A stretch of 64,000 nt of DNA from NCBI GenBank assembly GCA_014155875.1, contig JACEFZ010028317.1, forward strand, positions 124,001-188,000, written 5' to 3'. This document shows, piece after piece, positions 34,820-45,430 of this stretch. Both the position numbers and the translations under genes were made by a program. The stretch comes from Cepaea nemoralis. Lineage: Eukaryota; Mollusca; Gastropoda; Stylommatophora; Helicidae. Under the pieces are notes generated by a model. The model was not told where the DNA came from, ran no database searches, and saw nothing but the letters and a program-made list of their open reading frames with translations. Every line of letters starts with the position of its first letter. The stretch's first letter is position 1.

Positions 34820-35917
34820 TCATAGCGAGGCAAATACAGCCAACACTAGAAACAGCATCCAGATGTATTGGTTCCAATGGTTAGTTACAAGAGTTCCAAC
34901 ATTACACTGTGTACACGCTGGTGCTTGTGGACACAAGCCACTCAAGTAAGCTTGAATACTTTCGCCATTGCTGCATGAGCCATCAATCTGTAGCGATCCA
35001 TTATATGATGCATACCACTTGGTCCATTCGGGTGCTGGGGGACACGGACAAAGAATGGGTGTGTCCGATGTAAGGTCAACATGTTTCAGGCTTTGTAATT
35101 GTAATAGTGCCAGAGGAATTTGTGCCAGGTTCGAACCACGCATTGCAAGGTTGGCCAATGATCTAAGATTCTCAAATGCAGTCCCTGAGATCGCTGAAAT
35201 TGGGTTACCAGATAACATTAGTGACTGTAATTTAGGGCAGCTGAATAAAGCCGTGTCCGAAATCTGGGTTATTTTATTATTGTTTATATCTAACCGGGTC
35301 AGATTTCCTGGCAACGTGTTCGGGGGGACGTCTGCGAGCAGATTCCCGCTTAAATCAAGTTCTGTTAGACTGGTCAGGTTTGCTGATGTGAATGCTGATA
35401 TATTCTTTAGCTGATTTTCACTGAGACTAAGCTTCCTGAGATTTCTCAGATTTAACAAAGCCGTTGGCAGGTCATTAAATATGCATAGCGAAATCGAGAC
35501 GTCGCTTAAAGTATCTGATACATTTCTAAATGTGTCAACAGGAATGGAATTAAAACTGGAAACAGCGATACTCAAGGAGTTCAGTGAGGTCAGAATTGAC
35601 AACAACCTTGGCCATTCAGGGTCACCTACATCAAACAACCACAGATTCTGAAGGGTTGGAGCTAAGTGGTGGAACAGGGGTATGTTCCAATCCTTAATGT
35701 CAGTAAATGTTATAGCCAAAGTTGTCAGATTGTTCAACTTAAGTAGCGCGTCTGGCAGTTTTGTAAACTTCGCTCCTTCCATCTGGAGGTAGTTCAAAGT
35801 GGACGCCGACTTGTCAAAAGCGTCGTCGGATATGTTGGTCAGCGGGTGTCCGAAGAAGAAGATCTGTATGAGATTAGCTGGTAGACTGTCCTTGGATATG
35901 TTAGCGATGTTTCCATT
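34820..35917 (-). CDS. Leucine-rich-repeat surface protein, terminal exon
   Basis: An open frame of 365 codons after a splice acceptor. The minus strand reads tctttctacacag up to 35,918 and the exon opens AATGGAAACATC (NGNI). The open frame continues upstream to 36,031 but that part does not look like LRR and is read as intron. The exon holds about ten LRRs of the extracellular type, with patterns such as NLRKLSLSENQLKNI and LTELDLSGNLLADVP. A cysteine-bearing cap follows (CPCPPAPEWTKWY, then several Cys). It ends in a hydrophobic tail (YIWMLFLVLAVFASL) with no cytoplasmic residues, as in GPI-anchored proteins. A signal-peptide exon must lie upstream at higher coordinates and was not found. 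Its role is probably cell-surface recognition or adhesion; the partner is unknown. Confidence 0.82.
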   Translation of the reverse strand, partial: NGNIANISKDSLPANLIQIFFFGHPLTNISDDAFDKSASTLNYLQMEGAKFTKLPDALLKLNNLTTLAITFTDIKDWNIPLFHHLAPTLQNLWLFDVGDPEWPRLLSILTSLNSLSIAVSSFNSIPVDTFRNVSDTLSDVSISLCIFNDLPTALLNLRNLRKLSLSENQLKNISAFTSANLTSLTELDLSGNLLADVPPNTLPGNLTRLDINNNKITQISDTALFSCPKLQSLMLSGNPISAISGTAFENLRSLANLAMRGSNLAQIPLALLQLQSLKHVDLTSDTPILCPCPPAPEWTKWYASYNGSLQIDGSCSNGESIQAYLSGLCPQAPACTQCNVGTLVTNHWNQYIWMLFLVLAVFASL

Positions 35918-35932
35918 CTGTGTAGAAAGAAA
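35918..35932 (-). promoter_or_regulatory. Splice acceptor of the LRR exon
   Basis: On the minus strand a pyrimidine stretch (tttctttcta) is followed by cacag, with the coding frame entering in phase 0 at 35,917. The upstream intron contains LINE and Penelope-like fragments if it extends past 36.1 kb. Confidence 0.7.
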
Positions 35933-36159
35933 CATGGAATTTATAATATTGAAACTGTTAACTAGAAAAGAACTAGCATACCAATGTATGCTTTGTTGAC
36001 TTGAAATGCTAGCTAACTCAAACACAAACAACTATAATGATCAACAAAGTTACTAGAGCTGCTTTCGATCTAGGTCTACATTTAAGGGATAATATCACTA
36101 AAGAGGAGCAGGAGTGTTGAAAGCCATGTCCCTTAATTATACGCTTGTTAATACTACAA

Positions 36160-36455
36160 CTGGCACCTTGCTGTCTTGACAGACGATAGTTTGTTACATT
36201 GTGCTTCAAAAAAGGCATAATAATACAAACCAAGGCGGTAGAGAATGAGACCAATCAGATCAATTCGCGCTGTAAATGTTCGTTCACAATGGATGCATGT
36301 GATCACATGGTCATTTCCACCATCACGCACCAGTTGACGTCTCACACGCTGTGTATGAGACCTATCTGCAATAATTTTCTTCTTTGTCTTTATTCCATTT
36401 CCGATCCTTGCCCTCCGCAGCACGATCAGCGGCGACTTGCTCCCAAGTGCAATAT
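36160..36455 (-). mobile_element. LINE A 3' fragment (5'-truncated)
   Basis: The minus strand encodes NGIKTKKKIIADRSHTQRVR, then GGNDHVITCIHCERTFTARI, matching the last 55 residues of LINE A including its terminal C2H2 finger. It has the same 3' end (acagcaaggtgcca reversed). It is older than the 50-kb copy. Confidence 0.88.
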
Positions 36456-36499
36456 GCACCTTAAGAAGACACGTATTAATCCACTACCTCGCTATTACC

Positions 36500-36845
36500 T
36501 TCACGTACTGTGTCGATAACGTTGAGCGATCATGATTCGCCATCTCACATAATCACAAATGTCTCGGATCAGGTCAAAATGTTTGTCCCGATAATGATAT
36601 GTGGCCAAACCATCCAGGTTTGTCATACCCTTGTTCTTTTCCCATCACGTTTCCTAGTTGTAACTGACTCTTCAAGTTTATATCTTCTCATAGCTTATTT
36701 CACCAATCTGGCCTGTATGCGTCTAATTTCGTTAATTAATTTATGATTTTCACTTGTTTCTTGAATGACTGCCACCTTTGTTCTTTTTTCGCCCATGGTA
36801 ATCTTTCCATATCCTTAAAAAATGAAGGCATGTTTTCTCGGCTTT
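36500..36845 (-). mobile_element. LINE B copy 4 (3' end)
   Basis: Minus-strand pieces LPWAKKEQRW, NEIRRIQARLVKYAMRRYKL, VTTRKRDGKRTRV and VRWRIMIAQRYRH match the LINE B C-terminus. It is heavily decayed. Confidence 0.7.
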
Positions 36846-36849
36846 TCTA

Positions 36850-39432
36850 CTTATTCTTCAAACTAAAATATACACATGTTCGCACAGTAATGTCCATTGT
36901 CTACCACGGTAATTTTAAACTGACTAACATGTCTTTCTGCTTGCACAAGGACGGCTTACGTAGGTTGATTATTATAGCTTCAGCAAACTTTAACAAACGA
37001 CTACTTTGTGTGTTGAACAACACACGGAAGGCACTGTCTCTTTCAACCACGTGACGGCTCTCGAGCACATGTCTCGCGACCGATGAAGCAGGACTGTTTC
37101 GGTGTGTCGGCCTGCCTAGGCTACCATCGTCTGTGTGTAGTATCTTGTCGACCCAGTTCGGAATGTGTTCCGAAACCCTGCAATGTAACTTTCGCTCTGT
37201 TCTATTTATGTAGATGGCCTCGCACATGCATGTAAATTGGTAAATACAATTTGATTTGGCGTACAAAGCTACAGGTTCTTTTACTACTGGGCTGGGGATC
37301 GGTGTGGTTTTGTACCTGATAACTGGAGTTGCAGCACAGAATGTTCTCCCAACTGCTGTGATGAGCCGATCCTGCAGACGTTGCATTACGTCATCTCCTC
37401 GGAAGGTTAACTGGATGAATACCTTGAGTTTAGGGACTGTAGTTTCTTCTGGTTTCGGTTTGGGCTGTTGGCAGTGGCACTTTATAAATCTTGTGAAGTA
37501 CCCATTCAGGTTTAAGGCATTCTTCAAATTCCTCTGTCAGTGTGTCCTGGGGCATATCTTCCTAGCATGGTCAAACAGCGTCCGTACTAAGCCCCGTTTG
37601 TTTTGGACAGGTGCGAAGCTCTGAAAATTTAAGTATTGGCCAGTCCATGTTTCTTTACGGTACACCGATCTTTGAATTGTGCCGTCTGCTCTACGTCTCA
37701 TTGGGATATCTAGAAACGGCAACGCTTCGTTGTGTTCGTGTTCGTGTTCCATAGATAGAGAGATGTTTTTATGTGTCCCGTTCTGTCATATGGTAAATAA
37801 CAGGCGTCTAGAGTAGGAACTGATGTGCACATATATCAGTTAACAAAAACAGATAAAGCAATAAGTTAAAGCAAGAGGTAGCACAATGAACGCTACGTCA
37901 CGAAGTCGTGTTGTTTGACAACGCGATTGTCACATAGACACACTTCAGCTCTACACTTCAACATGTACAGACGCTCATCGCAGACTTGTCATTAGGAAAC
38001 ATTTCACAGAGATGCGTCAACACTTCGCTCACTACAAACTCACTACTTCAACCAGACAGACAACAACAAGTACGATCATGTATTAATAATCCTCCGCAGA
38101 AAGCCGTTGATATAACGTGCTAGGCAGTTACAGCCCAGCCAGTTTGCTTCGAACGCCGACTGCACATACTGCGAAGATGCTGGTAGTCTGACCGGCCGTG
38201 GGTGATAACGCCGGACGCCAGCCACACACCAAAGGATGCCTGACCACAACACGGATACTGTAGGAGGCGTGAGAGTGGGGCAGGAGTGAGTTGTGGCTGG
38301 AGCATGTGGCAGCAAGTTGAGGGTAGTAACGCGAGAATGCGGCCGCTTGTTGGCATGCTTGTATACTACGTATAACATAACGTCCTGGAAATAATAAACT
38401 CATCTTTCATCGCTCCACGGTGCGTTCCTGAGTGGCTCTTCCTTCGTTTGACTGCGTTGGGGTGTGACGCAGAGCGCCACCCCGCAGGTCTCGACCGTTA
38501 GTCTGGGGATCCTCAAGGTCATCATTCCCCTGGACAACAGAAGAGTAGACCGGCTAACCTTACAAGCACGTTCGCTAGATAATCAGCATCTAGCTGGACA
38601 TTTCGCCCCGTGACATGTTCATTGTGGCCTGGAACGACGTTGCTAGTAGCTCGTCTGTGGTGATAATTAGTATATCGTCCACGTAACGACGGTAGTAGGC
38701 CAAGTTATTGATGTCTGAAGATCTCTTTTCTTCTAAGTGTGCCATGAAGATGTCCGCTAGAATAGGTCCAAGTGGGCTCCCCATGGCCACTCCGTCAATT
38801 TGGCGTTATGACGCTTTTAGAAAGTTGAATTGTATGTTGGCAGTACATAATTTTAATAGCCTCTCTAGAATAGCTGATGGTATGCCTAGTTTTAGTTGTT
38901 TGTCACTAATGCGTTCGCTTATTATATTCACGGTCTCATCTAATGGAACGTTGGTGAATAGGGAGGCTATATCCATGGATGCCATGTGTTTATTATTAAT
39001 GTCCATAGTATCCAATAATTCCACCAGTTCGAATGTATCTCTGAGTGTTCTTGGATCGAAGGACTGTCATACTGGCTTTAAAATTTCAGCTAGCCATCTT
39101 GCCATCCGGTGTTGTGCAGAGTTAACTATGGACAGGATCGATCTTAGCGGGATGCCGGGCTTGGGTAGACCGTACGTCTGAGGAGTTTGGGAGCCATGCG
39201 GTGTGAGCGTTTTTTGCAGTGGCCTCACTGATGAGTCCCGCATTCACAAGTGACTGGATCTCTTTCCTCATTTTTGAATCCAAGTCCTCCGACTTGTTGA
39301 CTATTTGATCTACCCTGAATTTAGATTCATCTGATATTTCATCCTTTTTTCTCTGGTAGTCTGACATGTCCATAAATACTGCACCACTCCCTTTGTCAGG
39401 TTTCAATATTACGAGGGATTTGTTCTGTAGCT
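36850..39432 (-). mobile_element. Penelope-like element, broken, RT plus GIY-YIG
   Basis: Minus-strand blocks run in order. The RT start is MKPDKGSGAVFMDMSDYQ (39,406). Then come DIASLFTNVPLDETVN (near 38,970), [16 protein letters not shown] (38,790) and [11 protein letters not shown] (near 38,700). After an 850-bp insertion come EALPFLDIPMRRRADG and VYRKETWTGQYLNF (37,720-37,640), then a C-terminal GIY-YIG-type endonuclease with CIYQFTCMCEAIYINRTER (near 37,250-37,190), ending LVSLKLPW-stop at 36,901. RT followed by GIY-YIG is the hallmark of Penelope-like elements. The YIG glycine is Asn in this copy. Several stops and shifts make it inactive. Confidence 0.85.
37755..38600. mobile_element. 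Unidentified insertion inside Penelope-like element
   Basis: It separates [11 protein letters not shown] from MEHEHEHNEALPFLD, which should be nearly adjacent. Short similar flanks (gttccat at about 37,744 and gttcatt at about 38,617) might be a decayed TSD. No protein motif was recognised. The inside includes a GC-rich stretch (38,410-38,540). Confidence 0.5.
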
Positions 39433-39842
39433 TTGTACGTCAAATGAAACTGTATTTACCAATTTACATGTAGGTGCGAGGCCATCTACATAGGTAGAAC
39501 AGAGCAAAAGTTACATTGCAGGATTTCGGAACACATTCCGAACTGGGTCGACAAGATACCACACACAGACGATGGTAGCCTAGGCTGGCCGACACACCGG
39601 ATCAGTCCTGCTTCATCGGTCGCGAGACATGTGCTCGAGAGCTGTCACATGGTTGAAAGAGACAGTGCCTTCCGTGTGTTGTTCAACACAAAAAGTAGTC
39701 GTTTGTTAAAGTTTGCTGAAGCTATAATAATCAACCTACGTAAGCCGTCCTTGTGCAAGCAGAAAGACATATTAGTCAGTTTAAAATTACCGTGGTAGAC
39801 AATCGACATTACTGTGCGAACATGTGTATATTTCAGTTTCTA
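39433..39842 (+). mobile_element. Penelope-like 3' fragment, head-to-head with the main copy
   Basis: About 410 bp, roughly 95% identical to 37,265-36,855 reversed. It is open from NCIYQFTCRCEAIYIGRTEQ to LVSLKLPW-stop at 39,795, and unlike its partner it keeps the YIG glycine. Its left end abuts the truncated 5' end of the minus-strand copy, so the two copies are inverted, 5' ends together. Such truncated inverted partners are a known habit of Penelope-like elements. Confidence 0.85.
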
Positions 39843-40024
39843 CTTATTGTCAAAGTTTCACATGCATACAAAAGTATAGTCTCTATATAGCAATGCAACA
39901 CTTTTTTGACAGAATGTTATTTATTAACATGTATTATCAATAGGAAGTCAGGAAGTAAATTTCCTTTTACAAGGCTACAGTAATTCAGTGCTAGACTCAT
40001 ACTTCCATAGACGACTCGGGACTC

Positions 40025-40235
40025 GATGGATTATATGGTCGATATCAAGCTGACTGACTTTATTTCCCAACATTTTCTTGGTACCTATTTTAGGCTGCTT
40101 CGACCTGGAAGCGCAGGTAAGTTTTTAAAACTCCTAATTTGCCCAATTTCGTCTCGAGCCTATGGCCACCGAGTCCGCAAGTTAGTGTCTAGCCACTACG
40201 CCACCGACTCTTTCTTTTTGTTTTTTAAATTTGAA
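40025..40235 (-). mobile_element. SINE S5 copy 5, at the edge of the satellite
   Basis: On the minus strand the head reads gtggcgtagtggctagacac, then the body aggtcgaagcagcctaaaat, aggtaccaagaaaatgttgg and gaaataaagtcagtcag. Its 5' (head) side faces the 77-bp satellite, whose units carry the same tRNA-like head. Confidence 0.78.
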
Positions 40236-40904
40236 TTCATCTACCTGTGGATCGAATCTCTGACCACCGACACGGGAGTGTGTAGTCACTACCCTACAGC
40301 GGTTCCTGTATTCACACATCTATCTTTGGATGAAATATCTGACCACCGACACGGGAGTGTCTAGCCACTACCCTACAAGAGTAGCTGTATTCACACATCT
40401 AACTGTGGATTAAATCTGACCACCGACACGGGAGTGTCTAGTCACTACCCTACATCGGTTCCTGTATTCACACATCTAACTGTGGATTAAATCTGACCAC
40501 CGACACGGGAGTGTATAGTGACTACACTACAGCGGTTCCTGTATTCACACATCTAACTGTGGATTAAATCTGACCACCGACACGGGAGTGTCTAATCACT
40601 ACCCTACAGCGGTTCCTGTATTCACACATCTAACTGTGGATTAAATCTGACCACCGACACGGGAGTGTCTTGCCACTACCCTACAAGAGTAGCTGTATTT
40701 ACACATCTAACTGTGGATCGAATCTCTGACCACCGACACGGGAGTGTCTAGCCACCACCCTACAAGAGTAGCTGTATTCACACATCTGACTGTGGATTAA
40801 ATCTGACCACCGACACGGGAGTGTATAGTCACTACCCTGCAGTGGTTCCTCTATTCACACATCTAACTGTGGATTGAATCTCTGACCACCTACACGGGAG
40901 TGTC
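40236..40904 (-). repeat. 77-bp satellite, array 1: tandem tRNA-like heads
   Basis: Units begin gaccacc at 40,262, 40,341, 40,418, 40,495, 40,572, 40,649, 40,728, 40,805 and 40,884, so the period is 77-79 bp. On the minus strand each unit reads ggtagtggctagacactccc, gtgtcggtggtcagagattc, gatccacag. This is the SINE S5 head, with an A-box-like tagtggctaga and a B-box-like gattcgatcc. The linker gaacatacag-type spacer fills the rest. The array breaks at 40,904 and resumes in register at 45,895. Confidence 0.9.
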
Positions 40905-41195
40905 CATAGTCTGCTAAGAAATGAATGCATTCATTCACGATCAATTTTAATGAAAATTGTCTGTTGCATCATTATGAAAGCTTTCCTGCCGTCTTATATT
41001 TACCCCCACCCAAGGAATATGTCTTTGATAGGTCCAAAGGCAATTTAAATCATCGAAAGCGGCGACATTTCTTTGATGTTTTGGCGAAAATGTAGTGAAT
41101 TCATGTTAACAAACTAGTTTTACAGAAAAGCACGTCATTTCTGGTAACGTCACAAGTATAAGGCGTAGCCAGATTCGTATGGGAGTGGGTGCAAT

Positions 41196-41442
41196 AAAAA
41201 AAAAGTCGCTTAAAAGTCGACAGGGTCAACTGCATTGCACCGGGTTTTATCCCATATGGCTCAGTCTCTTTCCGCAGAGCGGAAAGCGTCGCACAAAGCA
41301 CAAACTCCGTAGCTCCAGCAACGACCCTCGGGAGTCTCCGAAAAAAGCACTCGTGAAATGAAGGACGCGGCCCGGAATCGAACACACAACCATCGTAGCC
41401 CGAGTAAGACTGCTTGACTACTTCACCATGGACTCCCGAGAG
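41196..41442 (-). mobile_element. SINE S4, 9-bp TSD, T-tail
   Basis: GGGTGCAAT flanks it at 41,187-41,195 and 41,443-41,451. On the minus strand the head gagtccatggtgaagtagtc, aagcagtc (A box) and gtgtgttcgattccggg (B box) is tRNA-like. It ends in a run of nine T instead of A. This is the only copy in the window. Confidence 0.85.
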
Positions 41443-42075
41443 GGGTGCAATGTGTAATATTAGTAAAGACAGAGAATTTACAGAGGCATGGGGTAAATAA
41501 TGTATAAGTTGACAGGAAAGTAGATGGAATATATTTTTTACCTTATTTTTCATTTCATTCTCGTTTCTTCAGCTGCTGGTTAATAATGTGTGCACAATGA
41601 GTCATGTTACTAGGATGCATTTAGCTTTTTATATTGAGTTCGTGAAAGCTTCCAATTAGCTGTGCGTTAATGTGCTTTTGGAGTGACCAGAAATGATACC
41701 GCAATTTAGTCATCATGTGTCAATTTTTTATGATCTGTTCAGCTGTCTGTATAGTCTGTTCACACGTACACATGGGTGACAGGCCCGCTTTGATTCCTCT
41801 TGAAAGATTGTCTACTCTGCTGTTTACCATTCAGAGACGGAACATGATTATTACTTGTTTTGCACTATGAAAATAGTTGTCAGTGTCTCTGTAGTGGACT
41901 TTTTCTTAACGGCCAAGATGGTGGTCCTCTTTTCATTGAAGTTTATAGATTGATTCGTAGGTACGTGTGTCGTTCCATAATTTGACAACGTGTTTGCTCT
42001 CACGTTTCTTGTTATGCCACAATATGTCAGTTTCCACCGCAATGTTACTCTTCTGTTTGTATTCAATGCGTTTAG

Positions 42076-42123
<48 letters not shown>
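42076..42123. repeat. (GTT)n microsatellite
   Basis: About 16 perfect trinucleotides in the 3' flank of the transposase. Confidence 0.95.
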
Positions 42124-42125
<2 letters not shown>

Positions 42126-42319
42126 CAAAGCCAGTTGTTTGTCACCGTTGAGGGCTTGCGGAACTGAAAATTCATCACTGTGGAATACAAACTGTTGCCA
42201 TTGACAAGTTGTATTGTTTGTGCCGATGCTATAATGTTTATGGCCTGCAATTTATATGAATAACTGGAGAAAAATATCCCAGTAGGTGTGCATGTGGATT
42301 AATATCTGTGATCTGCCCA

Positions 42320-43262
42320 GACCTTATTCTGTGTAGGAAGATTCCAGTAGGTTGATGGCTGCTCTCGGTTGCATAAAATTCAATCCACCCTTTCTCCAAT
42401 AGTCATCTTCCTCTTTCAACACATGGTCCTCACATTTTTTCCCGCAACGTGTATCAATTTTTAATAGCGCGGTCTGGGTTAGTATCTTGACGTCAGACAA
42501 TTTGAATGTTGTATTGTCAGCTGCCACCTGTCCTTTAATTTTAACAAACACAAGCTCTATGGGGTTTAAATGAGAATGGTACGGCGGAAGTCTCCAGCAC
42601 CTATGGCCATGCTCTTCAATCAACTTGTCGATTTGATATTTCTTGCTTTTTTGCACCCGTTTTACAAGGGACAACAATTATAGCTTAAAACACATTTATG
42701 GGAATGGTATGTTTTCCCTTCGGAGCCATATCTTGATCGTTTCCTTTGTGTTCGATGCCGTAGGTATTTTGTCTCCTTGGGCAACTACATTGTGATATTA
42801 TACATTGTCCATAATTAGACAAGAAGCACTGTATTCTCTAGCCAATTGCTAAATACATTACCATTCATCTCATTATAATAATCCCTATTGTCTGTCTGCT
42901 TTGATACGAACACGATTCCAGCATTCTGCATTAAGCCATTATGAGTACTACCAGCATGGGCTATGACCAAACGCTGTCCTTTACTACTTTGCACATAAGG
43001 ATTTATCTTTCCGTCCACTGATTGCCATTTTTTTTCACTTGTGTGGTGCGCATTGATCCAGGTTTCATTCAAATACACTATGTCATAATTTTCTTAGCGC
43101 ATTTCCCTTATTTCACGTAGGTATCTGCTTCTCATACTCCTACACGCGGTTGCTCGAAAATGATATTTCTACCTCCCTTGTACTTTCTAAATGTGAAGTC
43201 TAATGTCCTTATAATTTTCCACAAAGTTGTTTTGGATAGCTCTATACTATTACGCAACAAAG
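42320..43262 (-). pseudogene. DDE_3-type transposase, C-terminal part
   Basis: This enzyme class cuts and pastes its own DNA at TA sites using a D-D-E triad. Minus-strand blocks are SLLRNSIELSKTTLWKII (near 43,250), SRYLREIREMR with a stop after it, YLNETWINAHHTSEKKWQ (YLDET in active relatives, so the first Asp is Asn), GQRLVIAHAGSTHNGLM, a decayed MDN-YHN region (42,800-42,780), RCWRLPPYHSHLNPIELVFV with the Glu, and HVLKEEDDYW. It has several stops and a lost catalytic residue. The N-terminal remainder lies beyond the inserted LINE G. Confidence 0.82.
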
Positions 43263-45150
43263 AGTCATGGCTGAATGCGGCTGTCTTTGCTCAAGACGTT
43301 TACGAAGGATTTCAGGTCAGAGAAGAGACATGTGCGGCCGCCATAGACTTAGAGGACGCATATAACAGAGTATCTTTCGAGCACTTGACGCAAACCCTCC
43401 TCAGACTGAAAGTGCACCTTCACCTTGTACGATGGGTAGCTGCAGTTCTGCTCCAAAGGAAGGTGGTGCTAAGATGCGGGAGTTGGTCTTCTGAGCCGAT
43501 AACGATATGTCCAGGATTGCCGCAGGGTTCACCACTGTCACCCGTACTATTCAACGTGTATACGGTGCCGATCACTGAACAACAGTTGGACGGGAGGGGT
43601 AGGACTCTGTCATTCGTTGACGACATCCTCGTGTATTGACAGGGTCGAGATAGACAGGCGGTTGCCAATGATATGCAGGGCGAACTAGATCGAATTTCCT
43701 CATGGTGTGCTGATGCCGATGCCCTTGTCAACCCTGCAAAGGCAACGGTTACATGGTTCTCACTAAACAACCATATTGTGAAAACAGACCTGCCGGCAGT
43801 AAGAATGGATGGGAGCAGTTTGAGTAGAACCCAGTCAATGACATATCTTGGCGTGAGGCTTGATCGTAGCCTGTCCTTCAGAGATCATGTCGATTATGTC
43901 ATAACGAAGGCTCGAAAAGGATTGTCAGCAATCAGAGTCATGGCGACTGCCAATATCGAGCAAAGACTGCTAATACTTCTGTTCCAAGGACTTGTACTTT
44001 TACGCATCGAGTATGCCCTGGCCATCCTCACTGTCAGCCCTACACAGATTGGAAGACTCCAAAAGGTACAAAACGAAGCCATGCGCATCATTTTGGGCTG
44101 CACGAGAGACACCAGCTGTATAGCAATGAGATACCTCCTTGACTTCCCGACAATGGAACACAGAATCAAGATCTGGAGAGCTCGTGCATACTTATAAATA
44201 AGTGCAGATGAGCAGCACCCTCAGCATGACGCTATATTCAGAGGAAAGGGTGACAGGCTAAAGAGGGGCAAATCATGGATGGGTCGGGCGGAAGATGTCG
44301 TCAGACAGGTCTGCAGTCTTACCAGTATCAACCCCGGCAAAGAATGGGTGCCGGTGCCTCCAGCCTTTAAGTGCACTTTCTCCTGCATTATCACACTCGA
44401 CAGACGGTGCAGAGAGCAGAACCTTGCCGTTGTCAATGCAGAGGTTAACGCGCTCATCTATGAACACTCAGATAGCCCCGAAGTGCTCATCTATACAGAT
44501 GGATCTGTTGTAAAGCAGCAGAGAAGTGCGTGGGCATTTACAGCCCGTTCAGCGGGCCGAACCGTTCAAGAATCCAGTGGTGCCCACTCTATGACCACGA
44601 GCAGCATGACGATGGAGGTAATGGCAGTTACACAGGCTTTCATATGGCTGGAATCACAGCATTATACCAACGTGTGTGTACTAAGTGATTCAATGAGCAT
44701 GATTCAGAAGGTCGAAGCTGGATCTGTACGTAGACAGTGGACTGAATCGCTGCGGAAGTCTGTTGTCCGTAAAGTCACCTTCATCTTCGTCCCGGGACAT
44801 GCGGGAGTCGAGGGAAATGAACGAGCTGACGAACTGGCTGGCTCTGCACCCCCTGTAGATGGCCAGCCCATGGATCGTGCCGATGTTATTAACGTCCTTA
44901 AAGATTTGGCGAGAACAGAGGATTTTGACGTCAGTGATTCCACATCGCTGTCCAGGATGAAAGACTTGGGAGTAAGAATCGGCACAGCCAGACGCGAGAG
45001 GTACATCGGGAAAGCAAAGTGCCTCGTCAACCAACACAGAACTGGCACTATTAGCCACCGGACGCTGATGCATATGCTGGGGGGAGGATCTGAGCACCTA
45101 TGGACATGTCCGGAGTGCAACGAAGATACCCCAACTGATAACTGATAACT
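43263..45150 (+). mobile_element. LINE G, I-like non-LTR element with RNase H, 5'-truncated
   Basis: One frame runs about 627 codons with only two stops (TGA 43,637-43,639; TAA 44,195-44,197). It begins within reverse transcriptase (AIDLEDAYNRVSFEHL; CPGLPQGSPLSPVLFNVYTV; SFVDDILVY, with V where A is usual). The RT C-terminus follows (SMTYLGVRLDRSLSFRDHV). Then comes an RNase H domain with IYTDGS (44,492), TMEVMAVTQAF, CVLSDSMSMI and VPGHAGVEGNERADELAG. It closes with LWTCPECNEDTP. The tail is (AACTGAT)n. RT plus RNase H points to the I/R1 side of LINEs. It lies inside the DDE transposase, on the opposite strand. Confidence 0.88.
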
Positions 45151-45430
45151 GGACTGATATTGTTATTTCTCAACCAAACCCTGAGTTTTCTTACTGTCAC
45201 TGTTTCTTTGGTATCCATCATGTTTATAATTGCTTGCCTTATGACATCCTTGTGAGAGATGTCGACAATTGCCTTTCTACCTACCGTTCGCTAATTGCAT
45301 GTTGGTTTCATTCCAGATTCTTGCACCCATCGACGAAATTGCCGTTTACTCAAACCCAGTTCACGCACTTTTCTTTTTTTCGGGATTTTTAATTGTATGA
45401 AACAGTTCCTGCATTCAGCTTCTTCACAAA
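45151..45430 (-). pseudogene. DDE_3-type transposase, N-terminal part
   Basis: The minus strand encodes KKRKVRELGLSKRQFRRWVQ (helix-turn-helix-like), then GRKAIVDISHKDVIRQAIIN and TVTVRKLRVWLRNNNIS. The reading continues into DSLLRNSIEL at 43,262 when LINE G is removed. Together with 42,320-43,262 it makes one broken gene. Confidence 0.75.

Noticed and set aside
39228..39235. CTGATGAG as a hammerhead ribozyme core, of interest since Penelope-like elements can carry them
   Set aside because: No GAAA partner or stem II follows, and the bases encode GLISEAT in the reverse transcriptase.
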